A DNA stretch of 64,000 nucleotides from Lingula anatina. Lineage: Eukaryota; Brachiopoda; Lingulata; Lingulida; Lingulidae. The DNA lies in NCBI RefSeq assembly GCF_001039355.2, contig NW_019773903.1, forward strand, positions 92,764 through 156,763. The letters are read 5' to 3'. Numbering within the stretch: the first letter of the stretch is position 1; the number at the start of each line of letters is the position of its first letter. Positions 51,228 to 61,697 of this stretch are shown piece after piece. Below the pieces are notes generated by a model that saw only the letters and a program-made list of their open reading frames with translations, ran no database searches and was not told the origin of the DNA. Both the position numbers and the translations under genes were made by a program.

Positions 51228-51235
51228 CTTTTATA
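51228..51235 (-). promoter_or_regulatory. TATA box of the TSP1-LamG gene
   Basis: Perfect TATAAAAG on the minus strand, at the right distance upstream of a transcribed-looking exon with a consensus donor. A canonical TATA suits a tissue-specific secreted protein gene. Confidence 0.55.
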
Positions 51236-51726
51236 CATGACGCAATGTAAAATGCCCTTGTTATCCAATGGCATTGGAAAATGAATCCATAAAACCAGCA
51301 TCCACACAGTCAGCTGGTCTGACTGCTTAGTAGGTTTTTGTATTTTACAAAATACAACCAATAATGCTAAATGGACAATGGAGCATTTAACCAGAACAAA
51401 TTATTTCCTTGTTCAGTCTTTTGAATTTGACGTGGGAAATTTAATGCACATCTTTCCCCCCGAACTTTTTTAATATCCATATTATATTCACTCTTTATTA
51501 TCTGTGTTTATTTTCAATTACATAGTTAACAAGTGAAACAGGTACACTCTGTTATATTGCATCATCCTTTTTTTAACTTCTAAGCTACTGCTTTTATTAG
51601 TTCAGTATCTTTGTTACCTTTTTTTCTTTTTGTGGTTTTTTAATTAGGTATAGTACAGTCAGTGGAGTTCATAATTAGGTTTCCTTTCTATTCGGTTTTT
51701 AAAACGTTTCGAATATCTTAATCCCA

Positions 51727-51860
51727 TTTTAGTGAATAAAAAGTGGTGGATATTAATCCCTTTAAATTTTAAACGGAATAACACAATAGATTACACGAGT
51801 GAACCCTGTGACGCCGGTATCTGCTGTCATTAACAGCAGGATTGCATCAGAAAAGAGGGA
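51727..51860 (+). repeat. Dispersed repeat block C, copy 3
   Basis: GTGAATAAAAAGTGGTGG, TTTTAAACGGAATAACACA and GAGTGAACCCTGTGACGCCG match the copy at 34123. Confidence 0.7.
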
Positions 51861-52129
51861 TTAGAAGATCTTAGCCTTAGCGGTAAAATACCCGGCAAAA
51901 GTGCCCGAGGCAGACAACGAAAATCCTTTCTTGACAATTTTGAATTACCAACAAGACGCCTTTGGTCATGAGCGAGAAATAGAACCCTTTGGCAAAATAT
52001 CATCGTTCGTCAAACACTGAATCGGTGATGGCACATGATGAAGAAGTACAGCAGGATACATCAGCCAAAAGGTCACCATTGTTTGCTGCGACGACATCAT
52101 AATAACTAGTTACCAATAGTATAATCCAT

Positions 52130-52705
52130 AAAAGGATTTTGATAAAATGTCGTTCATTTTTTAAAGAAATTTCGACTTGCAACATTACAATTTTGTTGTT
52201 GAAGACATATCTTTGTAAAAGTGTGCAACCCAAAGCAACAAATTTTCAAACCCAAAATAATTCTGTAGAAACACCTAATGAAATATGAATATAATAAAAT
52301 CAAATCAAAGCCTATGATCAAAGATTGTCATCTAGATTGAATCATCTATCATTGATATTTCAATCTAAAAGCGTGCAACCCAAAGCATTTATATTCTCTA
52401 ACCCAAAATAATTATGTGGACACATCCACTGAAATTTTAAGGAAATCAGCTTTGACATCAAAATTGGGTCATTTATTATTGACATATCAATCTAAAAGTG
52501 TGCAACCCAAAGCTTTCAAATTCTGTAGCCTGAAAAAAGTCTGTGGTAGCACTATTTGATTGTATCATTTATTATTACCGTTCAGTTAATTAAATTTTGT
52601 AATGAAAATCCAAATATAGCAGTTATGTAAAAAGTCTGTGGTAGCACCATCTGATTGTATCATTTATCATTTACGTTCAGTTAATTAAATCTTGTACTGA
52701 AAATA
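52130..52705 (+). repeat. ~570-bp direct repeat, left copy
   Basis: ATGTCGTTCATTTTTTAAAG through GTTCAGTTAATTAAAT is repeated in the same orientation at 54825-55392 with few changes. Internally it has three GTGTGCAACCCAAAGC units and two to three CTGTGGTAGCACCATCTGAT units. Confidence 0.88.
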
Positions 52706-52794
52706 CAAGTATAGCAGTTATGTAAAGTCTGTGTTAGCACCATCTGATTGTAAAGCATGCCTAGCTACTTATGTTTGCGTGTTCAAATTGCTTT

Positions 52795-54005
52795 TTAAAG
52801 TTCTGCTTCACTACAACTATTTTCACTATCACTGTTTTCTTTTATAATTTTTTCACTACATAAATTATCTAAGCTATTTAAACACTCCCCTCCACATACA
52901 CAACTTGGCCCACATGTTCTATTTTTCTTCCTACATCCACAACGGTTGCCACACGTGTTGACTACCTTCCTACAACTACACCTACAACTACACCCTTCCA
53001 TTAAGAAATTAAAATCATCCTGTGCTATTTTATCTACCTCATTTGTTGAGAATTTATATTTGAGTTTCCCTTCTTCTAACTGGTACCCCCCATTCTAACA
53101 CATCTAAATACTCTATCCTATTTGCCTGCTTGCCCCCACATATGTGCTATATAACAAGTCCTTAACCAATGTAACTCTAAGCTATCTTCTAGTGGTAATA
53201 CTTGCTCCAAGGATTCTACATCTAACAAAGCCGACCTTACATTACCTAACCAAATAGAAATATTTTCTGAATAACTGAGGTCCTTATTATACAAACTTCT
53301 GAAATAACTAATGGGGCTACTGTCTGGGTTCACTGACAAAAAAGCATTGCAGCATTTCCTAAAATAAAGCTAATAGTTCACTTCTGTAGTTCCCTGCACC
53401 TACTTCATCAAGAGTTCCTATAGCAATTTTTTCCGGATATAAAGTCAGCATACCTATAAAATACACAGTAGATTGTTTTTTTACCAAATCCCCTGAAAAT
53501 GAAACATAAGCACACCCAGAACATACAAACAAAACCTGCATAATTTTACCCACCTTTGACCTATCTAACCTACTCAAGTCGGAATCATTAACTATGTAAC
53601 CATGCAACCTATTAACATTAACATAAATTTCCTCATACAATTTACAACTTATTAAGACTTTTTTTTACCTAGGTACTCTCTGCTATCATACAAACCAAGC
53701 CCTATTTCTAGTACATCAGTATCTGGTGATACGATTATCATATTATTTTCTGAACTATTCAGACTGTGAAGCCAGACTAAACTGTCCCCTTCTTCATGAT
53801 TTGAACTAAAAGCATCCTTCCTAACAGAACCACTGACAGTTAACTTGCATACATCATTAAAACTACCAGCTACATACAACCTAGTACTCCTATGTAAGTG
53901 TGACTGTTCACAGTGAAGCTGAAATAAGGTATCACCAAGGTAGGTTATTAGTTTACCCTTGTTAGATCTATTGCTTAAAAAATCATGCCAGAATGCTGGT
54001 ACCAA
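52795..54005 (-). pseudogene. Transposon-type ORF with C-terminal CXC (Tesmin/TSO1-like) zinc-binding motif, frameshifted
   Basis: Minus-strand frames in order: 53652-54005 (FWHDFLSNRSNKGKLITYLG and MIIVSPDTDVLEIGLGLYD), 53359-53640 (GKIMQVLFVCSGCAYVSFSG, VGAGNYRSELLALF), 53118-53339 (SYFRSLYNKD, ELHWLRTCYIAHMWGQ) and 52795-53001, a Cys-rich end CSCRCSCRKVVNTCGNRCGC. Frames change at an A8 homopolymer near 53665 and near 53350. SNKxxLI and DTDVLxI recall the same broad ORF family as 25.3-30.2 kb. It lies between two 570-bp direct repeats. Confidence 0.75.
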
Positions 54006-54245
54006 TATTTACAAAGAAAATTATCCGACTTTTAGCACATTGTTTAGGCTGTGAGGACAAGATCCCTTTGAACGTGTCAGATCTGCAGTCTGTTACGTTA
54101 ACTGTACTTAAAAACGAGAGACAAAACAAACAGCCCTGTCATTTCCAGCTAATATAATCTAGATTTGAAATTCAATAAATAACTCGAATTATTAATCATT
54201 AGTTTATTATCCTCTCTCTTAATATGGTACGTGGCCCTTATTGGA

Positions 54246-54346
54246 TATTTCGACTTTTCGAGTTTTCAACTTTTCGAGTGTTTGCCTTTTCGAGTTTTCA
54301 ACTTTTTGAGTTTTTGACTTTTCGATTTTTTGACTTTTCGACTTTT
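54246..54346 (+). repeat. Minisatellite of ACTTTTCGA-type units
   Basis: About ten units of 9-11 bp (ACTTTTCGA, AGTTTTCAA, AGTTTTTG variants) within one pyrimidine-rich strand. Confidence 0.85.
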
Positions 54347-54824
54347 TTACCAGTCACATGGCAACTGCCTGCACGTAGTCCTGAAGTTTCGGAACGGAGC
54401 GCGTGCGCTGAGATGACGTCGCGGTCGAAATTTTGTAAATTGTGTAACCTTCGCGGAAGTTCAAGAATTGCACTTTATGCCCTGCCAAAGTACCTGGTGG
54501 AAATTAAAACATGGTAGCAGAGTTTATTATGTGTATCATCGTGTGTGATTTACCTAGAAGTAAAAAGCAATGATTGAGGTAGATCTCGACGAGGTCGGCC
54601 AACTGGTCACTTTTTGGCGTTCATTTCAAAAATATATTTCCATGTAGGATTTGTGTCTTTATTATAAAGAATAAAACTGTAAGGCACTCTTAGTTTTGTT
54701 GTACCACTCGATCAATGAGAAAATTACAATTAAAAAAATATGAATTAAAAATACAGTATGTGTAAATACACAATTGTCTGTGATTTTTCATTGAAAAAAA
54801 CCAAGCACCTAGTCCATTTGATTT

Positions 54825-55392
54825 TGATATAATGTCGTTCATTTTTTAAAGAAATTTCGACTTGCCCCATTAGGAACAGACAATTTTGTTGTTGAACACA
54901 TATCTTTGTAAAAGTGTGCAACCCAAGGCAATAAATTTTCAAACCCAAAATAATTCTGTAGAAACACCTAATGAAATATGAATATAATAAAATCAAATCA
55001 AAGCCCATGATCAAAGATTGTCATCTACATTGAATCATCTATTATTGATATTTCAATCTAAAAGTGTGCAACCCAAAGCATTTATATTCTCTAACCCAAA
55101 ATAATTATGTGGACACATCCACTGAAATTTTAAGGAAATCAGCTTTGACATCAAAATTGGGTCATTTATTATTGATATATCAATCTAAATGTGTGCAACC
55201 CAAAGCATTCAAATACTGTAGCCTGAAAAAAGTCTGTGGTAGCACCATCTGATTGTATTATTTATTATTACCGTTCAGTTAATTAAATTTTATAATGAAA
55301 ATCCAAATATAGCAGTTATGTAAAAAGTCTGTGGTAGCACCATCTGATTGTATCATTTATTGTTAACGTTCGGTTAATTAAATTTTGTAATG
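54825..55392 (+). repeat. ~570-bp direct repeat, right copy
   Basis: Same orientation as 52130-52705; ends exactly where LINE sequence begins (~55393). Confidence 0.88.
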
Positions 55393-56080
55393 AATCTCAT
55401 GTCTTTGCTTTATGCTGATGACATTGTATGCATTTCAGACACTGTTGGGGGGTTACAGAAACAAATTCATCAATTAGAAAAATATTGCAGTCAGTATGGT
55501 ATGCTAGTAAATGTCCAAAAGACAAAAAAGTAGTATTTAGGAGAGGTGGTAAAATAAAGAAAAATGAAAGGTGGTTTTTCAAGGGCAAAATACTAGAAGC
55601 AGTACCTGCATATAAATACTTAGGAACATATTTTGGTGCCTTCCTCGGTTGGGGTAAAACTATCCAACATCAAATCAATCAAGCCAATAAAGCATTATTT
55701 GTTGTCAAGTTATATTTGAAAAAACAAGCATTATTTCCTTTAAAGAAGCTTTCTTTCTTTTTGATAGAATGATAACACCCATTCTTTTCTATGGTGCTGA
55801 GATATGGGGTCATAAACCAGTAGAAAGTATTGAAATCTTCCAAGCAAAATTTTGTAGATATTTATTAGGTGTTAGTTCAAATACTGTGACGGAAGCTGTA
55901 CTAGGCGAATGCGGAAGATATCCATTGTATACCAATTATATGGTAAATAGCATTAAGTATTGGTTAAAGCTTGTACATATGAATGAAGATCGCTATCCTG
56001 CTCATGTATATGATATACTATTTAAATTAGATTCAAGTGGAAGGCACACTTGGGCCACAGATGTTAAAATGCTGTAATAC
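55393..56080 (+). pseudogene. LINE reverse transcriptase 3' fragment 1
   Basis: Opens with SLLYADDIVCIS (catalytic YADD), then QLEKYCSQYGMLVNVQKTK, YKYLGTYFG, and after a frame change ITPILFYGAEIWG and FQAKFCRYLLGV, ending ATDVKML. This is the palm-to-thumb and C-terminal part of a non-LTR retrotransposon. The upstream half is missing. Confidence 0.87.
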
Positions 56081-56109
56081 AGATACGGATTTGGATATGT
56101 CTGGGAGGC

Positions 56110-56710
56110 TCAGGATGTGGGAAATTCTGTTTTATTTATTAAAGTTTTTAGAGAAAGATTAGTAGATAATGCTGGCCAAATATGGCACAACAAAGCATTG
56201 CAACGTGAAGGAGTTAAGTACATGACAGTTTTAGATGCCAATCAGGGATATTTTCAACTAGAATTAGATGATAAATCCAAGAACTACACGGCATTTGTTA
56301 CACCATTTGGCAGATATAGATACAAGAGACTACCTATGGGAATTACGTCAGCACCAGAGTTGTTTATGAGAGCATTTGGAGATATTTTTGGAGACATAGA
56401 AGGTCTTGAAATGATAATGGACGATTTCCTGATCATAGACAGTACATTAGAAGAATACAATAAAACATTGAAACAAGTGCTGCAGAGGGCAAAAGAAAAC
56501 CACATTACATTCAACATTAAGAAAGTACAGTTGTGTAAAGAAGAAGTCAAATACAGCGGGCAGAAATTTACCAAGGATGGACAAGAGATAGATCTAGACA
56601 GGATTAGTGCTATCTTAGGCATGCCAGAGCCAGCATCGGTTGAAAATGTGCGTACATTCCTCGGGATGGTGAATTATGTATGCAAGCATGTTAAAAATTT
56701 ATCAAGTTAA
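56110..56710 (+). pseudogene. Ty3/Gypsy LTR-retrotransposon reverse transcriptase fragment
   Basis: YMTVLDANQGYFQLELDD (motif A), FVTPFGRYRYKRLPMGITSA (motif B), then IMDDFLIID where the usual VDD-type motif C is MDD, and RTFLGMVNYV at the RNase H border. The frame is open for 197 codons but begins and ends within RT, with no gag, protease, integrase or LTR around it. Confidence 0.9.
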
Positions 56711-58140
56711 CGTTTCAACTGGGAAAGCATATTGCTGCAGGTGAGACGACATTTTAATTATTTTGCATATTTAAAGGTCAACCAGTTCCTACTCGCCACG
56801 TTGACTATTTAATAATTCCATGACATCGGGTTTTCATTTCCTCTTGTGTTATGATGTAAGAATGTAGGCCTATATCGTTTTCAAATTTGATTTCTAGCTA
56901 CGGGACGCAACTTTTCGATCTCAGATGGCTTTCTTTCCTCAAAACGCCAAAGCCTTTGAGAAATGGCCGAAGTGACTGTTTTAGTTAAACACAATTCACT
57001 GACAATTTGAATAATAAAGTTTAAACATGTTTATATGCATGCATTTAATTCTGTGGTGCAAAGTGCATGCCAAGGTCAGAAGTAATTGAGGCATGTAAGT
57101 TGTTCAAAGATACACTGTATGTGGGATTTTGAACAGTTATATCAAGGACATAAAATTTGTACTTTGTAAAAAAAATTATGAAAATAGGCCTATCACGGAA
57201 AAAGATGTCCTGACCTGCCATGCCGTTCTCTCCGAAATGTAACTGTAGACGGTCGTCTGTCCTAATACCAGATGCGAAGAGAGGTCGTTAAAGAAAGCAA
57301 ACGCAGGAGTCAAAAGGTTTGTCCACTGCCCCCCCCCCTCTCCTCCCTCTATCTCTTTCTCTCTCTCTCTTTCTATCTGTCTCGTCTTTCTTTCAATAAG
57401 TGATCACCATTAATTTCCCAAATCATTTAATTAATTTCTGTATAAGATTATATAATTACCAAAGAACCAGATATATCAAGGAAACTAAATACGTGCCGTG
57501 TAAAAGCTTGTATAGAAGGTCGCCTGTCCTGGAAAAAATATGAAAATAACAAGGAAAAAAGTCCTGACCCGCCGTGCGTTTTTCTCTCATATCTCACTGA
57601 TACCAGATGCCCGGCAGTATTTTATTTCGATTATTATGTTTTAATTGCCAGAATCTTGTTTCACAAGCTTACTGGATATTTCATTGTCTCAATGGGGTAT
57701 ATGGGGACTTTACGACATTCGGTTTGAAGGCTTTAACCAGTTTTGATAGGGCTTTTTTGCATTGTATTAGATTAAAGTGGCAGTCTAAGGTTGTTCTAGG
57801 TGGTTTTAAAGTTTATGCACCCAGATTTTTAAATAATTTAGTGATTTTACGACAATCGTTTACTATCCAATCAAGGTGACAGCTAGGTGACAGCCAAGCG
57901 TGCATGAGAGGAAAACGGCGCCATTGTAGATAAAAAGGAAAATTAATATATTTAACACATAAATTATATAAAATGCAACTGTAAACCCTGACGAAGTCGG
58001 TCTTTCATGTTTACACGGAGAAGCACTTAGTCCACAAAAACTACTCGCTGTCCCATCTATTAACACCTGGCCTGTAGTGCCTGTGGCCTGTGGTGCCGTT
58101 TCCACCATTTTCTGACCTGCCCGGCCGTTCAAAAGCGAGG
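56711..58140. other. Intergenic DNA upstream of gene 2
   Basis: No supported gene. A CT-rich tract lies at ~57335-57392. A GTCCTGACC(T/C)GCC(A/G)TGC word and an ACCAGATGC word recur in the same order at 57205-57275 and 57570-57610, hinting at a decayed duplication. Confidence 0.5.
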
Positions 58141-58168
58141 TATTATTTATGGAAGGGGAATTCCCAAA

Positions 58169-58191
58169 TGACGTCATCATAGCGCATGCGC
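58169..58191 (+). promoter_or_regulatory. CRE plus NRF1 site: probable gene 2 promoter
   Basis: CRE TGACGTCA at 58169-58176 and perfect NRF1 palindrome GCGCATGCGC at 58182-58191. About 85 bp downstream lies a donor-like TCATG|GTGAG (58275/58276), so a noncoding first exon fits here. Confidence 0.55.
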
Positions 58192-58199
58192 ATTATAAG

Positions 58200-58275
58200 A
58201 AAACATTAAAGTCGGGTTTAGTTGCTAGTGGAGATCCTCAGAAGACTGCAGAGAGTTATCTTTAACCATCTCATG
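58200..58275 (+). other. Probable noncoding first exon of gene 2
   Basis: Just downstream of the CRE/NRF1 cluster, GC-richer than its surroundings, ending in the donor CATG|GTGAGT. It would splice to the acceptor at 60492-60493 or 60502-60503 before the NHL ATG. Not proven without transcripts. Confidence 0.4.
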
Positions 58276-58439
58276 GTGAGTTAAACATGGCTTATTTTTT
58301 AAATTTTATAACATATGATATAAGCTACGATGTAGAGCAAAGTTTGCTCAAACATTACCATACCGTAACCACATTTGCACTAGACTGCTGACATCAACTA
58401 CATGTACATGTATTGTATTATGTCCTTCTCTCTTCAGTC

Positions 58440-59780
58440 TCTTTCTAAGCGACCTACCTAATATTTTTTGATGTTTATAAAGAAAATGACCCTGCCTATT
58501 TAAATAACAAACCTGTAAGCTGCCTCATGTACGCTGAGGACCTGGTCCTCATCTCAAAAAGGGCCGTAGGACTACAACACTCCCTAAACCTACTCCACAA
58601 TTACTGCGCCAAATGGAAACTTATCATCAATATATAGCAAAAACCAAAATCATGATATTTAATAAGGCTGGCCACCTCTTGAAAACCAACCAATTTAAGT
58701 TAGGCACAAATCCGGTAGAAATTACCTCCAAATATTGTTACCTCGGTCTGACCTTCACTCCATCTGGCAAATTCACCAAGGCTATGGAGTATCTTAAAAA
58801 TAAAGCACTCAAAGCATTTTTCAAATTAAGAAATCAGCTATTTCCAGCGCCCACTAAAATTGCCTAAAAGTTATTCAAATCACTCCTACTTCCAGTCCTT
58901 ATAGCTATGGGTGCGAAACTTGGGCCCCTTACTTACTACGTAATTTAATATGACCATTGAAAATTTTTTAAATATATGCGAAAAGCCCCCTGCTGAACTC
59001 GTCCACCTAAAAACCTGTAAAACAATATTAGGGATTAACAAAAACTCTCCTAATCACGCCGCAGGTGGTGAGCCAGGCAGCTTCCCCATTCTCATCCACT
59101 TACTGTCACTATCCATCAAATATTGGTGCCACCTGTACAAGATCATATACAATGGTCAGTCTACTTTAGTCACTGATGCTCTGATTGAGAACAGGTCCTT
59201 ATCCTCATCTGGTGTGTTTACATGGTCCTCTGGTATAAAAACTGTTCTTAACATGAACAACCTGGGAAAGATATGGACAAATCCAGTTTCAATACCTGCT
59301 AAGATAGCTCAGGCCCTGACCAAAAAGTCTCTGCACTCTGTATATCAGGACCAGTGGGCTACATTGATGAGCAGAACGGGTAGTGATAATAAACTAAGAA
59401 CCCATGTTGAATTTAAGAAGGAATTTGTGTGTTAAAATTACACCCACATATGGCCCCAGAAAATAACTTCTGCAAATTACGTGTGAGCGCCCACAATCTC
59501 TCTATTGAATGGGGCAGGTACTGCAAGCCAAAAATCCCTGCAGAGTTGAGATTTTGTAAACTTTGTGATTCAAATAAAGTAGAAGATGACTTCCACCTCC
59601 TGCTAGAGTGCAAACCATATGATTCAATATGTGATCCCTTCAGAGGGATACCCCTAGGCGACCTCAGCAATAATGAACTGTTTAATTTTCTTATGGGTGC
59701 TCAGGACATAGATATTCTTAGAATGGTTGTGTGTGTTGTAAATAGATGCTTCCAACAAAGAGAACAGGTCCTCTCTTAAT
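58440..59780 (+). pseudogene. LINE reverse transcriptase 3' fragment 2
   Basis: Frames read SCLMYAEDLVLISKRAVG (YAED in place of YADD), YCYLGLTFTPSGKF, then FLNICEKPPAELVHLKTCKT, SIKYWCHLYKII, and a C-terminal zinc-knuckle-like ELRFCKLCDSNKVEDDFHLL followed by LECKPYD. The layout resembles fragment 1 (SIKYWLKLVH there, SIKYWCHLYK here), so both may be from related LINE families. It lies inside the proposed first intron of gene 2. Confidence 0.85.
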
Positions 59781-60503
59781 ACATTGTACTCTTTCCAGTG
59801 TATTTATTCAAATTCATCACCTATAGATTATCATTATACATTTCATATATATATCTTTTTTTATAAACTAACTTATTGGTATTGTTCTACATGTAAACAT
59901 TGAAGTCATATATATTTATTCATTTACTTGTTTGTACTGTTATAGTTAGATGTAATGTCTTTGATTGTACCTTATTTGTGAAGGTGTATCAATAAAGAAT
60001 CCCAGGACATGTATCTAGTAAATGTCCATTTATAGTGGCCTTGGTAACAGTTACAAGAGGGTGCAAATCAGAAGTGTTCAACCACTAACCCCTTATTAGG
60101 TGATAGGCACGTGTGGCTGTGTTTGATCCCCTGCTGGGAAGGAGTAGGGACCTCTTTCGTCTGATAGTAATCACACTTAAATGTCTTCTAGTTTGCGGCT
60201 AAGTGTCGTTTGCACTGTCTTCAAGAATTATATATCATTATTTTTATTGTTGACATTGCTGTTGTTATTCTTTCAGCACAATCTTTACTCCTTGCAGACA
60301 CCTGTTTAAAGATTGACATTCTACTGGTACCTGAACTCGCTGCGCCATCTATCATCCACTGCTCTGTGATGCTGTTTTGTTTCTCGTGGCCTATGGTGTC
60401 GTTACTGCCAATTTGTGTCATGTCCAGTCCTTTCTCCTAAGCAAGTCAGTGTTATATGTGATAAACAAGCGCCATTTTCCTTACTGTTACCAGGTAGTAA
60501 CAG

Positions 60504-61661
60504 GACAGAGATTGTGAGAAAATGCTAAACATATCTGACAAAGAAAGAGATATGATCCGACCGACTAATTGTAGGTATATGGAGCAAGTGTTTTGTTACT
60601 GTGATCTCCAAGCTGCAGCACCAGAAGTGAACACAAAGCTAAGCTTTCGCTGACACTTTTATTGTGACTGAGAAATTGAACGATATACTTTCGAAATGGA
60701 AGCCATGTTAGGGCAGTCTAGACGAGGTGTAAATCCAAGTTCAGGACAGGTGACAGTACAGACACAACCTCCATTAGCTGGACAGGAAACAAATCCAACA
60801 TCAGCTCCAAATCATCTTGTATTCTTAGAGAAGGCAGAATGTGTGCATTCCTTCAGTGCTGTAAAACAGACAGATGAGAGAAGAATTGGCATATATGGGC
60901 TAGCCGTAGATAAGGAACACTTGTTCATTGTGGATAATGAACATGACAGAACAAAAGTATTCACGCATAAAGGGCAGTTTAAGTTTGACATTGAAGTAAA
61001 AATTCCATATGATGTGGCTGTGTCACAGACTGGTCACCTGTATATAACATCTAGGGGTGACAGATGTGTCCAAGTGTACTCCACCAGAGGTCAGCAGGTG
61101 ACAACCATGGGTCAGGGTCTACTGGAGGATCCACGGGGTATTACACTGAACAGAAAAGGTCATGTGATGGTTTGTGACATGAGAAAGAAATCCATCTTCA
61201 CATTCCATGCAGACAGTGGACAGCTCCTGAACACTATTTCCCTCAGTATGTGTGAGGAACCAGAGTATATCACAGTAAGCAGTTTGAATGAGAACATTGT
61301 GATACAAGACTGGTTGGGACAATGTGTACTTGTGCTGTCACCTACTGGTGATCATCTGTACCAGTGTTTCACAAGAGAAGGCAGTGCTGATGATGAGCCG
61401 AGATTACCACATGGAGTGTGCACAGACAGCTATGGTCACATCTTCTATGCCGACATGGATAACCACAGTATAGTGGCACTGAGTCCAAAGGGACAGTTTA
61501 TCAGATACATTGTCACTAAGGATGATGGGTTGAAGAATCCCAATTCAGTAGAAATCAGCCCTGCTGGCCAAATGGTGGTGGGAGAAAGAAATGGTGCTGT
61601 GAAGAAATTCAAGTATGTTCAACAGAAAGGAGGTGAGAAAAATGTATCAATTGTGGACTGA

Positions 61662-61697
<36 letters not shown>

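Noticed and set aside
57607-57879. 90-codon plus-strand frame before gene 2
   Set aside because: No recognisable domain or splice signals; too weak to call a gene.
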